Shown: positions 58,358 through 64,000 of the stretch, piece by piece
How the letters are laid out: every line of letters starts with the position of its first letter
How positions within the stretch are numbered: the stretch's first letter is position 1
NCBI GenBank assembly: GCA_965183835.1
Contig: CBCYME010000003.1
Coordinates: 65,024-129,023 of the forward strand
Reading direction: 5' to 3'
DNA length: 64,000 nt
DNA from: OMPR01 sp965183835
GTDB taxonomy: Bacteria > Pseudomonadota > Alphaproteobacteria > Rhodobacterales > Rhodobacteraceae
Position numbers and translations under genes: made by a program
The notes under the pieces: generated by a model
The model's input: the letters and a program-made list of their open reading frames with translations, nothing else
Told to the model about the DNA's origin: nothing
Databases searched by the model: none

Positions 58358-59148
58358 ATGCGTATCTTGTTGCGTTGCGGGCGATCATCGGGCGAGAAGC
58401 CTTCCGGTTTGTCAGTCAGCGCGGCCGTTTCATTGCCGCCCTTGTTCGCCCGTTGCTGTGGCTTGTTGTATTTGCCGCTGGGTTTCGCGCAGCACTTGGC
58501 CTGTCAATCACACCACCTTATGCGACCTACATCACATACGAGGTCTATATCGTGCCCGGCTTATGCGGCATGATCTTGTTGTTCAACGGAATGCAAAGTT
58601 CACTGTCGTTGGTCTATGATCGCGAAATGGGGTCGATGCGTCTGCTGCTAACCAGCCCCTTGCCCCGCTGGTGGTTGCTGTTCTGCCGACTGCTGGCCAG
58701 CACCAGCATCTCGATCTTGCAGGTCTATGTTTTCCTCGCCATCACCGCGCTCTATGGCATCAGATTTGCGTGGTACGGCTATATCGCCTTGTTGCCTGCA
58801 CTGCTGGTCGCGGGCATCATGCTTGGGGCTTTGGGCTTGGCTTTATCCTCGGCGATCAAACAGCTGGAAAATTTTGCCGGTGTCATGAATTTTGTGATTT
58901 TCCCAATGTTTTTCCTGTCTACTGCACTGTACCCATTATGGAAGATGGCCGAGAGCTCTGAGCTGCTCCATGATATCTGCGCCTTTAATCCGTTCAGCCA
59001 TTCGGTCGAACTGATCCGGTTTGCGCTCTATGGCCAATTCAATGGGATCGCCCTGATGTGGACCGGTTTGGCGGGCCTGATTTGGGTGGCGCTTGCGCTC
59101 TGGGGATATGACCCCGCCCGTGGGTTGGTACGGCGATCCGGCAAATAG
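58354..59148 (+). CDS. ABC-2 type permease of the PQQ alcohol system
   Basis: 264 residues, ATGA overlap with the ATPase gene. Six membrane helices and the ABC-2 signature area MQSSLSLVYDREMGSMRLLL, then NPFSHSVELIRFALYGQ. It probably exports a lipid-like or small molecule using the adjacent ATPase. Last gene of the operon that begins at 54991; a TACGACC element follows in the next gap. Confidence 0.88.
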   Translation: MNAYLVALRAIIGREAFRFVSQRGRFIAALVRPLLWLVVFAAGFRAALGLSITPPYATYITYEVYIVPGLCGMILLFNGMQSSLSLVYDREMGSMRLLLTSPLPRWWLLFCRLLASTSISILQVYVFLAITALYGIRFAWYGYIALLPALLVAGIMLGALGLALSSAIKQLENFAGVMNFVIFPMFFLSTALYPLWKMAESSELLHDICAFNPFSHSVELIRFALYGQFNGIALMWTGLAGLIWVALALWGYDPARGLVRRSGK

Positions 59149-59167
59149 AATGGACTGCGCAAACCTC

Positions 59168-59180
59168 TCTACGACCATAA
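59168..59180 (+). promoter_or_regulatory. TACGACC-type element before the Sel1 gene
   Basis: CTACGACCATAAC (59168-59180), 69 bases before the ATG at 59238, in the gap after the ABC permease gene. Confidence 0.5.
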
Positions 59181-59237
59181 CCCCGGTGAAAACCTGACCT
59201 GCCTGTGCTATCTTCTTTGCCAACAGGAGGATCCGTT

Positions 59238-59786
59238 ATGTTACGCGCGACAGCAATTTTGGTTCTACTTAGTACTTTGCCAGCCATGGCAGACACGGTC
59301 ACCGTGGAAGATGAATATGGCACGCTCAACCCTCAAGACAGCGGGTTTGGTCACCTGATGAGCAATCTAGACAAAGGTATCACAGACATGACCACCTGTG
59401 CTGCCGGATATTACATCACCAAATCTGGACGTCATGAAATGGCACGCAAGCTGTTTGAAAGCTGCGCCAACGCGGGTTGGACCGGCGCAATGACTTGGAT
59501 GGGGCAGATGGACAACAACGGATTGGGCGCGGCTTACAACCCAGATGCCGCCGCCGAATGGGATCGTCGCGCAGCCGAAGCCGGTGACCCGGTTGGCAAG
59601 TTTAACTATGGCCTGAACATGTTGCGCGGACATGGCCTGGTTAGGGATGAGGCGCGCGGTCGCGCCCTGATTGACGAAGCGGCATCAGATGGCTTGAAAG
59701 TTGCCAAACGGTTGCAAGATGCGGGGTATGATCCGGACGAGGTCACGCCAGATGCTGATAATTGGAAATATGCACCTTTGTTCTAG
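59238..59786 (+). CDS. Periplasmic Sel1-repeat protein
   Basis: 182 residues from ATG at 59238; AGGAGG lies at 59225-59230. Signal peptide about 1-18 (ending PAMA). Two Sel1-like repeats are visible: WTGAMTWMGQMDNNGLGAAY with NPDAAAEWDRRAAEAGDP, and KFNYGLNMLRGHGLVRDEAR. Sel1 repeats form helical scaffolds for protein contacts. Within the PQQ locus it may be an assembly factor. Two Cys (in TTCAAGYY and ESCANAGW) could form a disulfide. Confidence 0.8.
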   Translation: MLRATAILVLLSTLPAMADTVTVEDEYGTLNPQDSGFGHLMSNLDKGITDMTTCAAGYYITKSGRHEMARKLFESCANAGWTGAMTWMGQMDNNGLGAAYNPDAAAEWDRRAAEAGDPVGKFNYGLNMLRGHGLVRDEARGRALIDEAASDGLKVAKRLQDAGYDPDEVTPDADNWKYAPLF

Positions 59787-59809
59787 ATTCCCCTAGTCTC
59801 AAGGTGAAG

Positions 59810-59828
59810 CTTACGACTAAAGTACAAG
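59810..59828 (+). promoter_or_regulatory. TACGACT-type element before the cytochrome gene
   Basis: CTTACGACTAAAGTACAAG (59810-59828), about 104 bases before the cytochrome ATG. Confidence 0.5.
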
Positions 59829-59915
59829 CCGAACACATTGTAATTGCTTATTGTTCCAATGAATTCGCGGCCTGATTACTGTACCCTCTGGGTGATCTTA
59901 TTCTCGGAGGACCAC

Positions 59916-60329
59916 ATGAAACGGATCATCCCAGCCATCTGTCTTGCACTCTCGGCGGGTTTGCCCGCAGGTGCCAGCGAAAGCATTTATGACCGGATCA
60001 AAGTCGACGCAGGCAAAGCCGTCTATGACGCCAAATGTCGGCGTTGCCATACGGACGGATCAACCGACGACAGCTATGGGCCTCCGTTGAAAAACATTGT
60101 TGGCCGCGCTGCCGGAACCTATCCGGATTATGACTTTTCCATTGCCCTGGCTGCGTCAGGCATTGTCTGGACCCCCGCAGCCCTGCGCGCTTGGATGGAA
60201 GACAACGATGGATTTATGCCCGGAACCAAGATGCGCCATGTCGGCATTCAAGACCCCACAGTCCAAGATTTCGTGCTGAGCTATCTTGCCTCGATCACCG
60301 ATCGCGATGGCAGCGCCATCTCTGACTAA
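59916..60329 (+). CDS. Small monohaem c-type cytochrome
   Basis: 137 residues from ATG at 59916 with CGGAGG just before. Signal peptide ends PAGA near 20. Haem site Cys41-Arg-Arg-Cys44-His45, then GPPLKNIVGRAAGTYPDYDF, a class-I cytochrome c (c2/c550) pattern, and the axial Met in DGFMPGTKM. It stands just upstream of the quinoprotein dehydrogenase gene and is the best candidate for its direct electron acceptor. A strong terminator follows. Confidence 0.88.
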   Translation: MKRIIPAICLALSAGLPAGASESIYDRIKVDAGKAVYDAKCRRCHTDGSTDDSYGPPLKNIVGRAAGTYPDYDFSIALAASGIVWTPAALRAWMEDNDGFMPGTKMRHVGIQDPTVQDFVLSYLASITDRDGSAISD

Positions 60330-60368
60330 ACTCCCTCTGGGCGGGTTGATGTCCGCCTTAAAACTGTA

Positions 60369-60399
60369 AGCCCGGTAGCCTGTGTTACCGGGCTGTTTT
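60369..60399 (+). terminator. Rho-independent terminator
   Basis: AGCCCGGTA (60369-60377) pairs with TACCGGGCT (60386-60394), followed by GTTTT. It separates the cytochrome gene from the dehydrogenase gene, which therefore has its own promoter in the remaining 157 bases. Confidence 0.85.
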
Positions 60400-60439
60400 G
60401 CGTTTCTGACCCGTTCCGAGCCATATCAAAGGCTTAAAT

Positions 60440-60456
60440 CTACGACCTTTGTGCAA
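60440..60456 (+). promoter_or_regulatory. TACGACC-type element before the dehydrogenase gene
   Basis: CTACGACCTTTGTGCAA (60440-60456), 117 bases upstream of the ATG at 60557. Confidence 0.55.
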
Positions 60457-60556
60457 TTTCCGTCATGGCTTTGCTCGCCAATACTACGTACAGCCGGACA
60501 ACCCGCACGTATTAAGAGGGCACCGGTCTCGATTGGAGAAACTTGGGAGGAATCTT

Positions 60557-62323
60557 ATGAACCGGTTTATCACAGCGGTTGTCGCGGGTCTGATGCTGAC
60601 GGGCGCAGGTCATGCTGGCGTCACCGAAGACGATTTGAAAAATGATCAATCTATAACCACACAGATTGTCACCAACGGCATGGGGCGCCACCTGCAGCGG
60701 TACAGCCCGCTGGACACCCTCAACAAAGACAACGTTAAAAATCTGGTCCCTGCTTGGGCGTTCTCTCTGGGTGGGGAAAAGCAACGTGGCCAGGAAACAC
60801 AGCCGCTGATTTATGACGGCGTGATGTATATCACCGGGTCATACAGCCGCGTTTACGCGATTGATGTCAAATCCGGCAAAGAGCTGTGGCAGTACGATGC
60901 CCGCCTGCCCGAGGGCATTCTTCCCTGCTGTGACGTGATCAATCGGGGCGGTGCTATTTATGGCGACACGTTCTTTTTCGGCACCTTAGACGCGCGCATT
61001 GTTGCGTTGGATCTGAAAACCGGCGACGTCAAATGGCGTAAGAAAATTGCAGATTACAAAGCAGGCTATTCCTATACCGCCGCCCCCCTGATCGTGAACG
61101 GCTTGGTCATCACCGGCAACTCTGGCGGTGAGTTCGGGATCGTTGGCGAAGTTCAGGCGCGGGATGCGGAAACCGGTGAAATGGTTTGGACCCGTCCGGT
61201 AATCGAAGGTCACATGGGCACTTTGAACGGCGAAGAAAGCACCATGACCGGCGAGCTGAACGCAACATGGCCCGGTGACATGTGGAAAACCGGTGGCGGT
61301 GCGACATGGCTTGGCGGTTCTTATGATGCAGACACCGATACGCTGGTGTTTGGCGCCGGGAACCCGGCCCCGTGGAACAGCCACCTGCGCAACGCGGGTA
61401 CGCCCGTTGATGGCAATGCAGGCGACAACCTGTACGCAGCCAGCCGCATCGGGATCGACCCCACAACAGGTGACATCAAGTGGCACTATCAGACCACCCC
61501 GCGCGAGGGCTGGGACTATGATGGTGTGAACGAAGTTGTCGCTTATACCGACCGCTCGGGCAACAAGCGCTATGCGACGGCTGACCGGAATGGTTTCTTC
61601 TACGTTCTCAACCGTGAAGACGGGGAATTCGTAAGCGCGGCCCCCTTTGTCAAAGACATCACATGGGCCAAAGGGATCGATGAAACCGGGCGCCCAATCT
61701 ACAACGAAGACAACCGCCCGGGTAATCCAGCCGCCGCTGCAGATGGCAAAAAGGGCGAAGTGACCTTCTCCTCTCCGTCGTTCTTGGGTGGTAAAAATTG
61801 GATGCCAATGGCGTTTAGCCAAAACACCGGCAACTTCTATGTGCCCTCTAACGAATGGGGCATGGATATCTGGAACGAGCCAATCACCTACAAAAAGGGT
61901 GCCGCCTATCTGGGTGCCGGCTTTACCATCAAGCCGAACTACGATGACCACATCGGCAGCCTGAAAGCGATCGATCCGGACACTGGCGACATCAAGTGGG
62001 AGTTCAAAAACGATGCTCCGCTATGGGCGGGTGTGATGACCACTGCGGGTGGCCTTGTGTTCACCGGCACTCCCGAAGGTCGTTTCATCGCCTTTGATGA
62101 TGAAACCGGCGAAGAGCTTTGGTCGTTCCAAACCGGCTCTGGCATCGTGGGTCAGCCCGTCACTTGGGAACAGGATGGCGAACAGTACATTTCGATCATT
62201 TCCGGTTGGGGCGGCGCCGTTCCACTGTGGGGTGGCGAAGTGGCCAAAAAGGTCAACTATCTGAACCAGGGTGGCCTGTTGTGGACATTCAAATTGCCTA
62301 AAGCATTGGCAATGGCGAACTAA
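60557..62323 (+). CDS. exaF: PQQ-dependent alcohol dehydrogenase, lanthanide type (ExaF/PedH-like)
   Basis: 588 residues from ATG at 60557, with GGGAGGA six bases before. Signal peptide ends GHA near 20. Eight-bladed quinoprotein propeller with the vicinal disulfide Cys124-Cys125 (LPCCDV), and the catalytic region GWDYDGVNE: Asp320 is the base and Asp322 is the extra ligand that marks lanthanide-dependent enzymes. Blade motifs GKNWMPMAFSQNTGNFYVPS, EWGMDIWNEP and GWGGAVPLWGGEVAKK fit the ethanol-type group rather than MxaF/XoxF methanol dehydrogenases. It oxidises short alcohols to aldehydes in the periplasm, passing electrons to cytochrome c. Metal use is inferred from one residue position. 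Confidence 0.9.
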   Translation: MNRFITAVVAGLMLTGAGHAGVTEDDLKNDQSITTQIVTNGMGRHLQRYSPLDTLNKDNVKNLVPAWAFSLGGEKQRGQETQPLIYDGVMYITGSYSRVYAIDVKSGKELWQYDARLPEGILPCCDVINRGGAIYGDTFFFGTLDARIVALDLKTGDVKWRKKIADYKAGYSYTAAPLIVNGLVITGNSGGEFGIVGEVQARDAETGEMVWTRPVIEGHMGTLNGEESTMTGELNATWPGDMWKTGGGATWLGGSYDADTDTLVFGAGNPAPWNSHLRNAGTPVDGNAGDNLYAASRIGIDPTTGDIKWHYQTTPREGWDYDGVNEVVAYTDRSGNKRYATADRNGFFYVLNREDGEFVSAAPFVKDITWAKGIDETGRPIYNEDNRPGNPAAAADGKKGEVTFSSPSFLGGKNWMPMAFSQNTGNFYVPSNEWGMDIWNEPITYKKGAAYLGAGFTIKPNYDDHIGSLKAIDPDTGDIKWEFKNDAPLWAGVMTTAGGLVFTGTPEGRFIAFDDETGEELWSFQTGSGIVGQPVTWEQDGEQYISIISGWGGAVPLWGGEVAKKVNYLNQGGLLWTFKLPKALAMAN

Positions 62324-62345
62324 GCGACCTGTGCACAGACCAAAG

Positions 62346-62372
62346 AAACGCGCGCCTTTTGGCGCGCGTTTT
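62346..62372 (+). terminator. Rho-independent terminator after exaF
   Basis: AACGCGCGCC (62347-62356), loop TTTT, GGCGCGCGTT (62361-62370), flanked by A on the left and TT on the right. Very stable. Confidence 0.85.
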
Positions 62373-62376
62373 CATT

Positions 62377-62408
62377 CTACGACTTAAGGCGTATATCTCC
62401 GCAAGGGT
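62377..62408 (+). promoter_or_regulatory. TACGACT-type element and CCGCAAGGGT before the response-regulator gene
   Basis: CTACGACTTAAGG (62377-62389) and CCGCAAGGGT (62399-62408), 75 and 53 bases upstream of the response-regulator ATG. Both sequences also occur between pqqA and the NosR-like gene. Confidence 0.5.
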
Positions 62409-62451
62409 CCGATTGGTAGGCTCAGGTAACTCTTCTAAGTGCGGAATTCTG

Positions 62452-63150
62452 ATGCACCTTCAAACTGGTAAGCCTCTCTCGAACCCCTTGCTCTCGGCGT
62501 TGATTGTTGATGATCACCCGTTGTTTTGCGACGCGCTCTCGATGACCTTGCAAGCCGTTTCCTCGATCAACAGCATGCACACCGTGACCAACCTGCAAAG
62601 CGCGTTAGATCTGATTGCACAGGGCATTCACATCGATCTTGTCGTTCTGGATCTGAACCTGCCCGACGTGAATGGGCTGGACGGTTTGCTGCGCCTGCGC
62701 AAAGCCATCAAATGCCCCATCGTCGTGGTCTCTTCGATGGCAGACAACCGGATTATCAGCTCGGTTGTGCATGCAGGGGCCGCCGGGTTTGTCCCCAAAC
62801 ACAGCCAACGTGATGTGTTTCATCAGGCGATCAAAGCCATCAGCGATGGTGAAACCTTTGTTCCCGCAGGCTATGTCTTGCTCGAAGAGAGCGATATCAC
62901 CGAAAAAAATGATGCCATGAACCGCCTTGCCTCGCTGACCAATCAACAGGCGCGCATTCTACAGCTGATTTGCGAAGGCAAGCTGAACAAACAAATCGCC
63001 TATGACCTGAGCATCGCAGAAACAACCGTCAAAGCACACGTCACAGCCATCATGCGCAAACTGGGTGTGCAAAGCAGGACACAGGCGGTGCTGATTGCAA
63101 AGAAATCAAGCTTTGCAAATGTCTTGCATGACTCGCCGCCAACTGACTAA
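62452..63150 (+). CDS. NarL/LuxR-type response regulator of the PQQ alcohol regulon
   Basis: 232 residues from ATG at 62452; longer frames start upstream but lack a ribosome site. Receiver domain with acidic pair Asp20-Asp21 (IVDDHP), phosphorylatable Asp67 (VVLDLNLPD) and conserved Lys in GFVPKHS. C-terminal LuxR helix-turn-helix (about 165-222): LTNQQARILQLICEGKLNKQ, then AYDLSIAETTVKAHVTAIMR. It resembles ErbR/AgmR-type regulators that control PQQ ethanol oxidation in pseudomonads. It is the best candidate to bind the TACGAC elements. The kinase is not in the window. Confidence 0.88.
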   Translation: MHLQTGKPLSNPLLSALIVDDHPLFCDALSMTLQAVSSINSMHTVTNLQSALDLIAQGIHIDLVVLDLNLPDVNGLDGLLRLRKAIKCPIVVVSSMADNRIISSVVHAGAAGFVPKHSQRDVFHQAIKAISDGETFVPAGYVLLEESDITEKNDAMNRLASLTNQQARILQLICEGKLNKQIAYDLSIAETTVKAHVTAIMRKLGVQSRTQAVLIAKKSSFANVLHDSPPTD

Positions 63151-63182
63151 TCTTGCACAAGCTCATTGGGGAGGGGCACGCG

Positions 63183-64000
63183 ATGGACCATGCACGTGGT
63201 CCCTTAGGTATGGGTACAAAATTACCGCAGATTGTTAGATCCGGGTTTGTTGATTGCCACCGAGAAGACGCGGTTGAAGAGCTTGCCAAAGCTTTGCAAC
63301 CCGGCGATCTGTCTTTGGTCGTCTTGTTCTTATCCCCAAATACAGACGTTTCCCGCCTGATCGATCAGGCGCAACGCACCTTTGCCCCGGCGCAAGTGGT
63401 TGGATGCACCACAGCAGGTGAAATTTCCGACGCGGGATATACGGAATCCGAAATCGTCGCGCTGGGATTTCCGCGCACATATTTTGATGCGCGTGTCATT
63501 CTGGTCGAAGATCTGGACGATTATGACAGTCACAGCCTGAACGAGCAGATGATTAAAAACCGCAATCAGATGGCGCGAGTCACGCCGGATTGGGACTCTG
63601 ATTTCACGTTCCTGCTGATCGATGGGCTGTCGACCAAAGAAGACACGTTAACTGCAGAACTGGCAATTGGCCTTGGCCCTGTCCCGTTCTTTGGCGGATC
63701 GGCTGGGGATGGCACTGATTTTTGCGAAACCTATGTTCTCCATGGCGGCAAGGCCTATCCCAATGGGGCTGTGTTGATCCAAGTTCGGACAAAATGCCCA
63801 ATACGGGTTTTTAAAACCGACCACCTGATCCCAACGGAAACACGGATGGTTGTGACCGGGGCCGACCCCGCACGCCGCATTGTTCATGAGATAAACGCCG
63901 AACCCGCAGGTCAGGAATACGCGCGGTTGCTGGGCAAAGATCCAAAGCAGCTCACCACCTTTACCTTTGCGGCGCATCCCGTTGTCGTTCAAATCGGCGA
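63183..64000 (+). CDS. FIST domain sensory protein (C-terminus outside window)
   Basis: The frame is open from ATG 63183, with GGGGAGGGG before it, to the window end (about 272 residues seen). The FIST N domain is evident: LVVLFLSPNTDVSRLIDQA, VVGCTTAGEISDAGYTE, FLLIDGLSTKEDTL and PFFGGSAGDG; the beginning of the FIST C domain follows. FIST proteins are thought to sense small ligands and often partner a histidine kinase. It is 32 bases downstream of the response regulator, so it probably belongs to the same signalling unit, with a kinase gene likely further right. Confidence 0.85.
   Translation, partial: MDHARGPLGMGTKLPQIVRSGFVDCHREDAVEELAKALQPGDLSLVVLFLSPNTDVSRLIDQAQRTFAPAQVVGCTTAGEISDAGYTESEIVALGFPRTYFDARVILVEDLDDYDSHSLNEQMIKNRNQMARVTPDWDSDFTFLLIDGLSTKEDTLTAELAIGLGPVPFFGGSAGDGTDFCETYVLHGGKAYPNGAVLIQVRTKCPIRVFKTDHLIPTETRMVVTGADPARRIVHEINAEPAGQEYARLLGKDPKQLTTFTFAAHPVVVQIG

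Noticed and set aside
60986..61951. Open frame on the minus strand (321 codons) inside the quinoprotein dehydrogenase gene
   Set aside because: It is antisense to an intact dehydrogenase and shows no domain; the frame arises from codon bias.
60557..62323. Methanol dehydrogenase MxaF or XoxF
   Set aside because: Blade motifs such as EWGMDIWNEP and LWGGEVAKK with the cluster composition fit ethanol-type quinoproteins better; MxaF also lacks the second Asp seen here.
1..64000. Mobile elements, CRISPR arrays, tRNA or rRNA genes
   Set aside because: I saw no transposase or integrase frame, no regularly spaced direct repeats, and no cloverleaf or rRNA-like conserved sequence while reading both strands; a dedicated RNA search was not possible.

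Overview
The window looks like a chromosomal segment of an alphaproteobacterium, most likely a marine member of the Rhodobacterales (Roseobacter group). Reasons: a tripartite tricarboxylate transporter, an acyl-CoA ligase that closely resembles the DmdB type, a divergent pcaQ/pobA arrangement, many ABC transporters with ATGA-type gene overlaps, and an even, moderately GC-rich codon use throughout. This assignment rests on recalled family resemblance, not on a search. I saw no tRNA, rRNA, insertion sequence, prophage or CRISPR array, and no gene-free stretch longer than about 230 bases.

Layout. (1) 1-8800: a catabolic cluster with a sulfatase/phosphonate-ester-hydrolase-like enzyme (cut by the window edge), a MarR regulator, a TctCBA carboxylate transporter, a GMC alcohol dehydrogenase, an acyl-CoA ligase and a TetR regulator. 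(2) 8850-15080: a leftward polyamine-type ABC transporter operon ending in a class-III aminotransferase, divergent from a LuxR-type regulator. (3) 15190-22050: a quinone oxidoreductase, a DEDDh exonuclease, an arsenate module (ArsR-ArsC fusion, GAPDH, ArsJ), and a YgiC/YgiB-like pair. (4) 22180-32340: a GlxA-type regulator, then a leftward eight-gene operon (polar amino acid ABC transporter, aminotransferase, two M20 hydrolases, alanine-racemase-like enzyme) divergent from a LysR gene. (5) 32380-41620: protocatechuate genes (pcaQ, pobA, pcaC, pcaH, pcaG), then two TPP-dependent enzymes, an Asp/Glu-racemase-family protein and a GntR regulator. (6) 41790-46900: MerR regulator and Zn/Cd/Pb P-type ATPase, a LysR regulator, and an acyl-CoA dehydrogenase. 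(7) 46950-64000: a large PQQ alcohol-oxidation locus.

The PQQ locus is the most coherent system. It holds the cofactor biosynthesis genes pqqABCDE (pqqA is only 35 codons) and a quinoprotein alcohol dehydrogenase with the extra Asp that marks lanthanide-dependent enzymes. It also has two c-type cytochromes, two periplasmic binding proteins, a beta-propeller protein, an ABC-2 exporter, a NosR-like flavin/iron-sulfur membrane protein with its ApbE flavin transferase, a Sel1 protein, a NarL-type response regulator and a FIST sensor protein. A short element, TACGAC followed by an A/T-rich stretch, recurs in the intergenic regions before the transcription units of this locus. I propose it as the shared control site of the regulon; this is the main new observation.

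Together the genes describe a heterotroph that takes up carboxylates, polyamines, amino acid derivatives, aromatic acids and short alcohols released by other organisms, and that detoxifies arsenate and divalent metals. Coordinates and motifs were read directly from the sequence. Product names come from family recognition by eye, and no database search was run.
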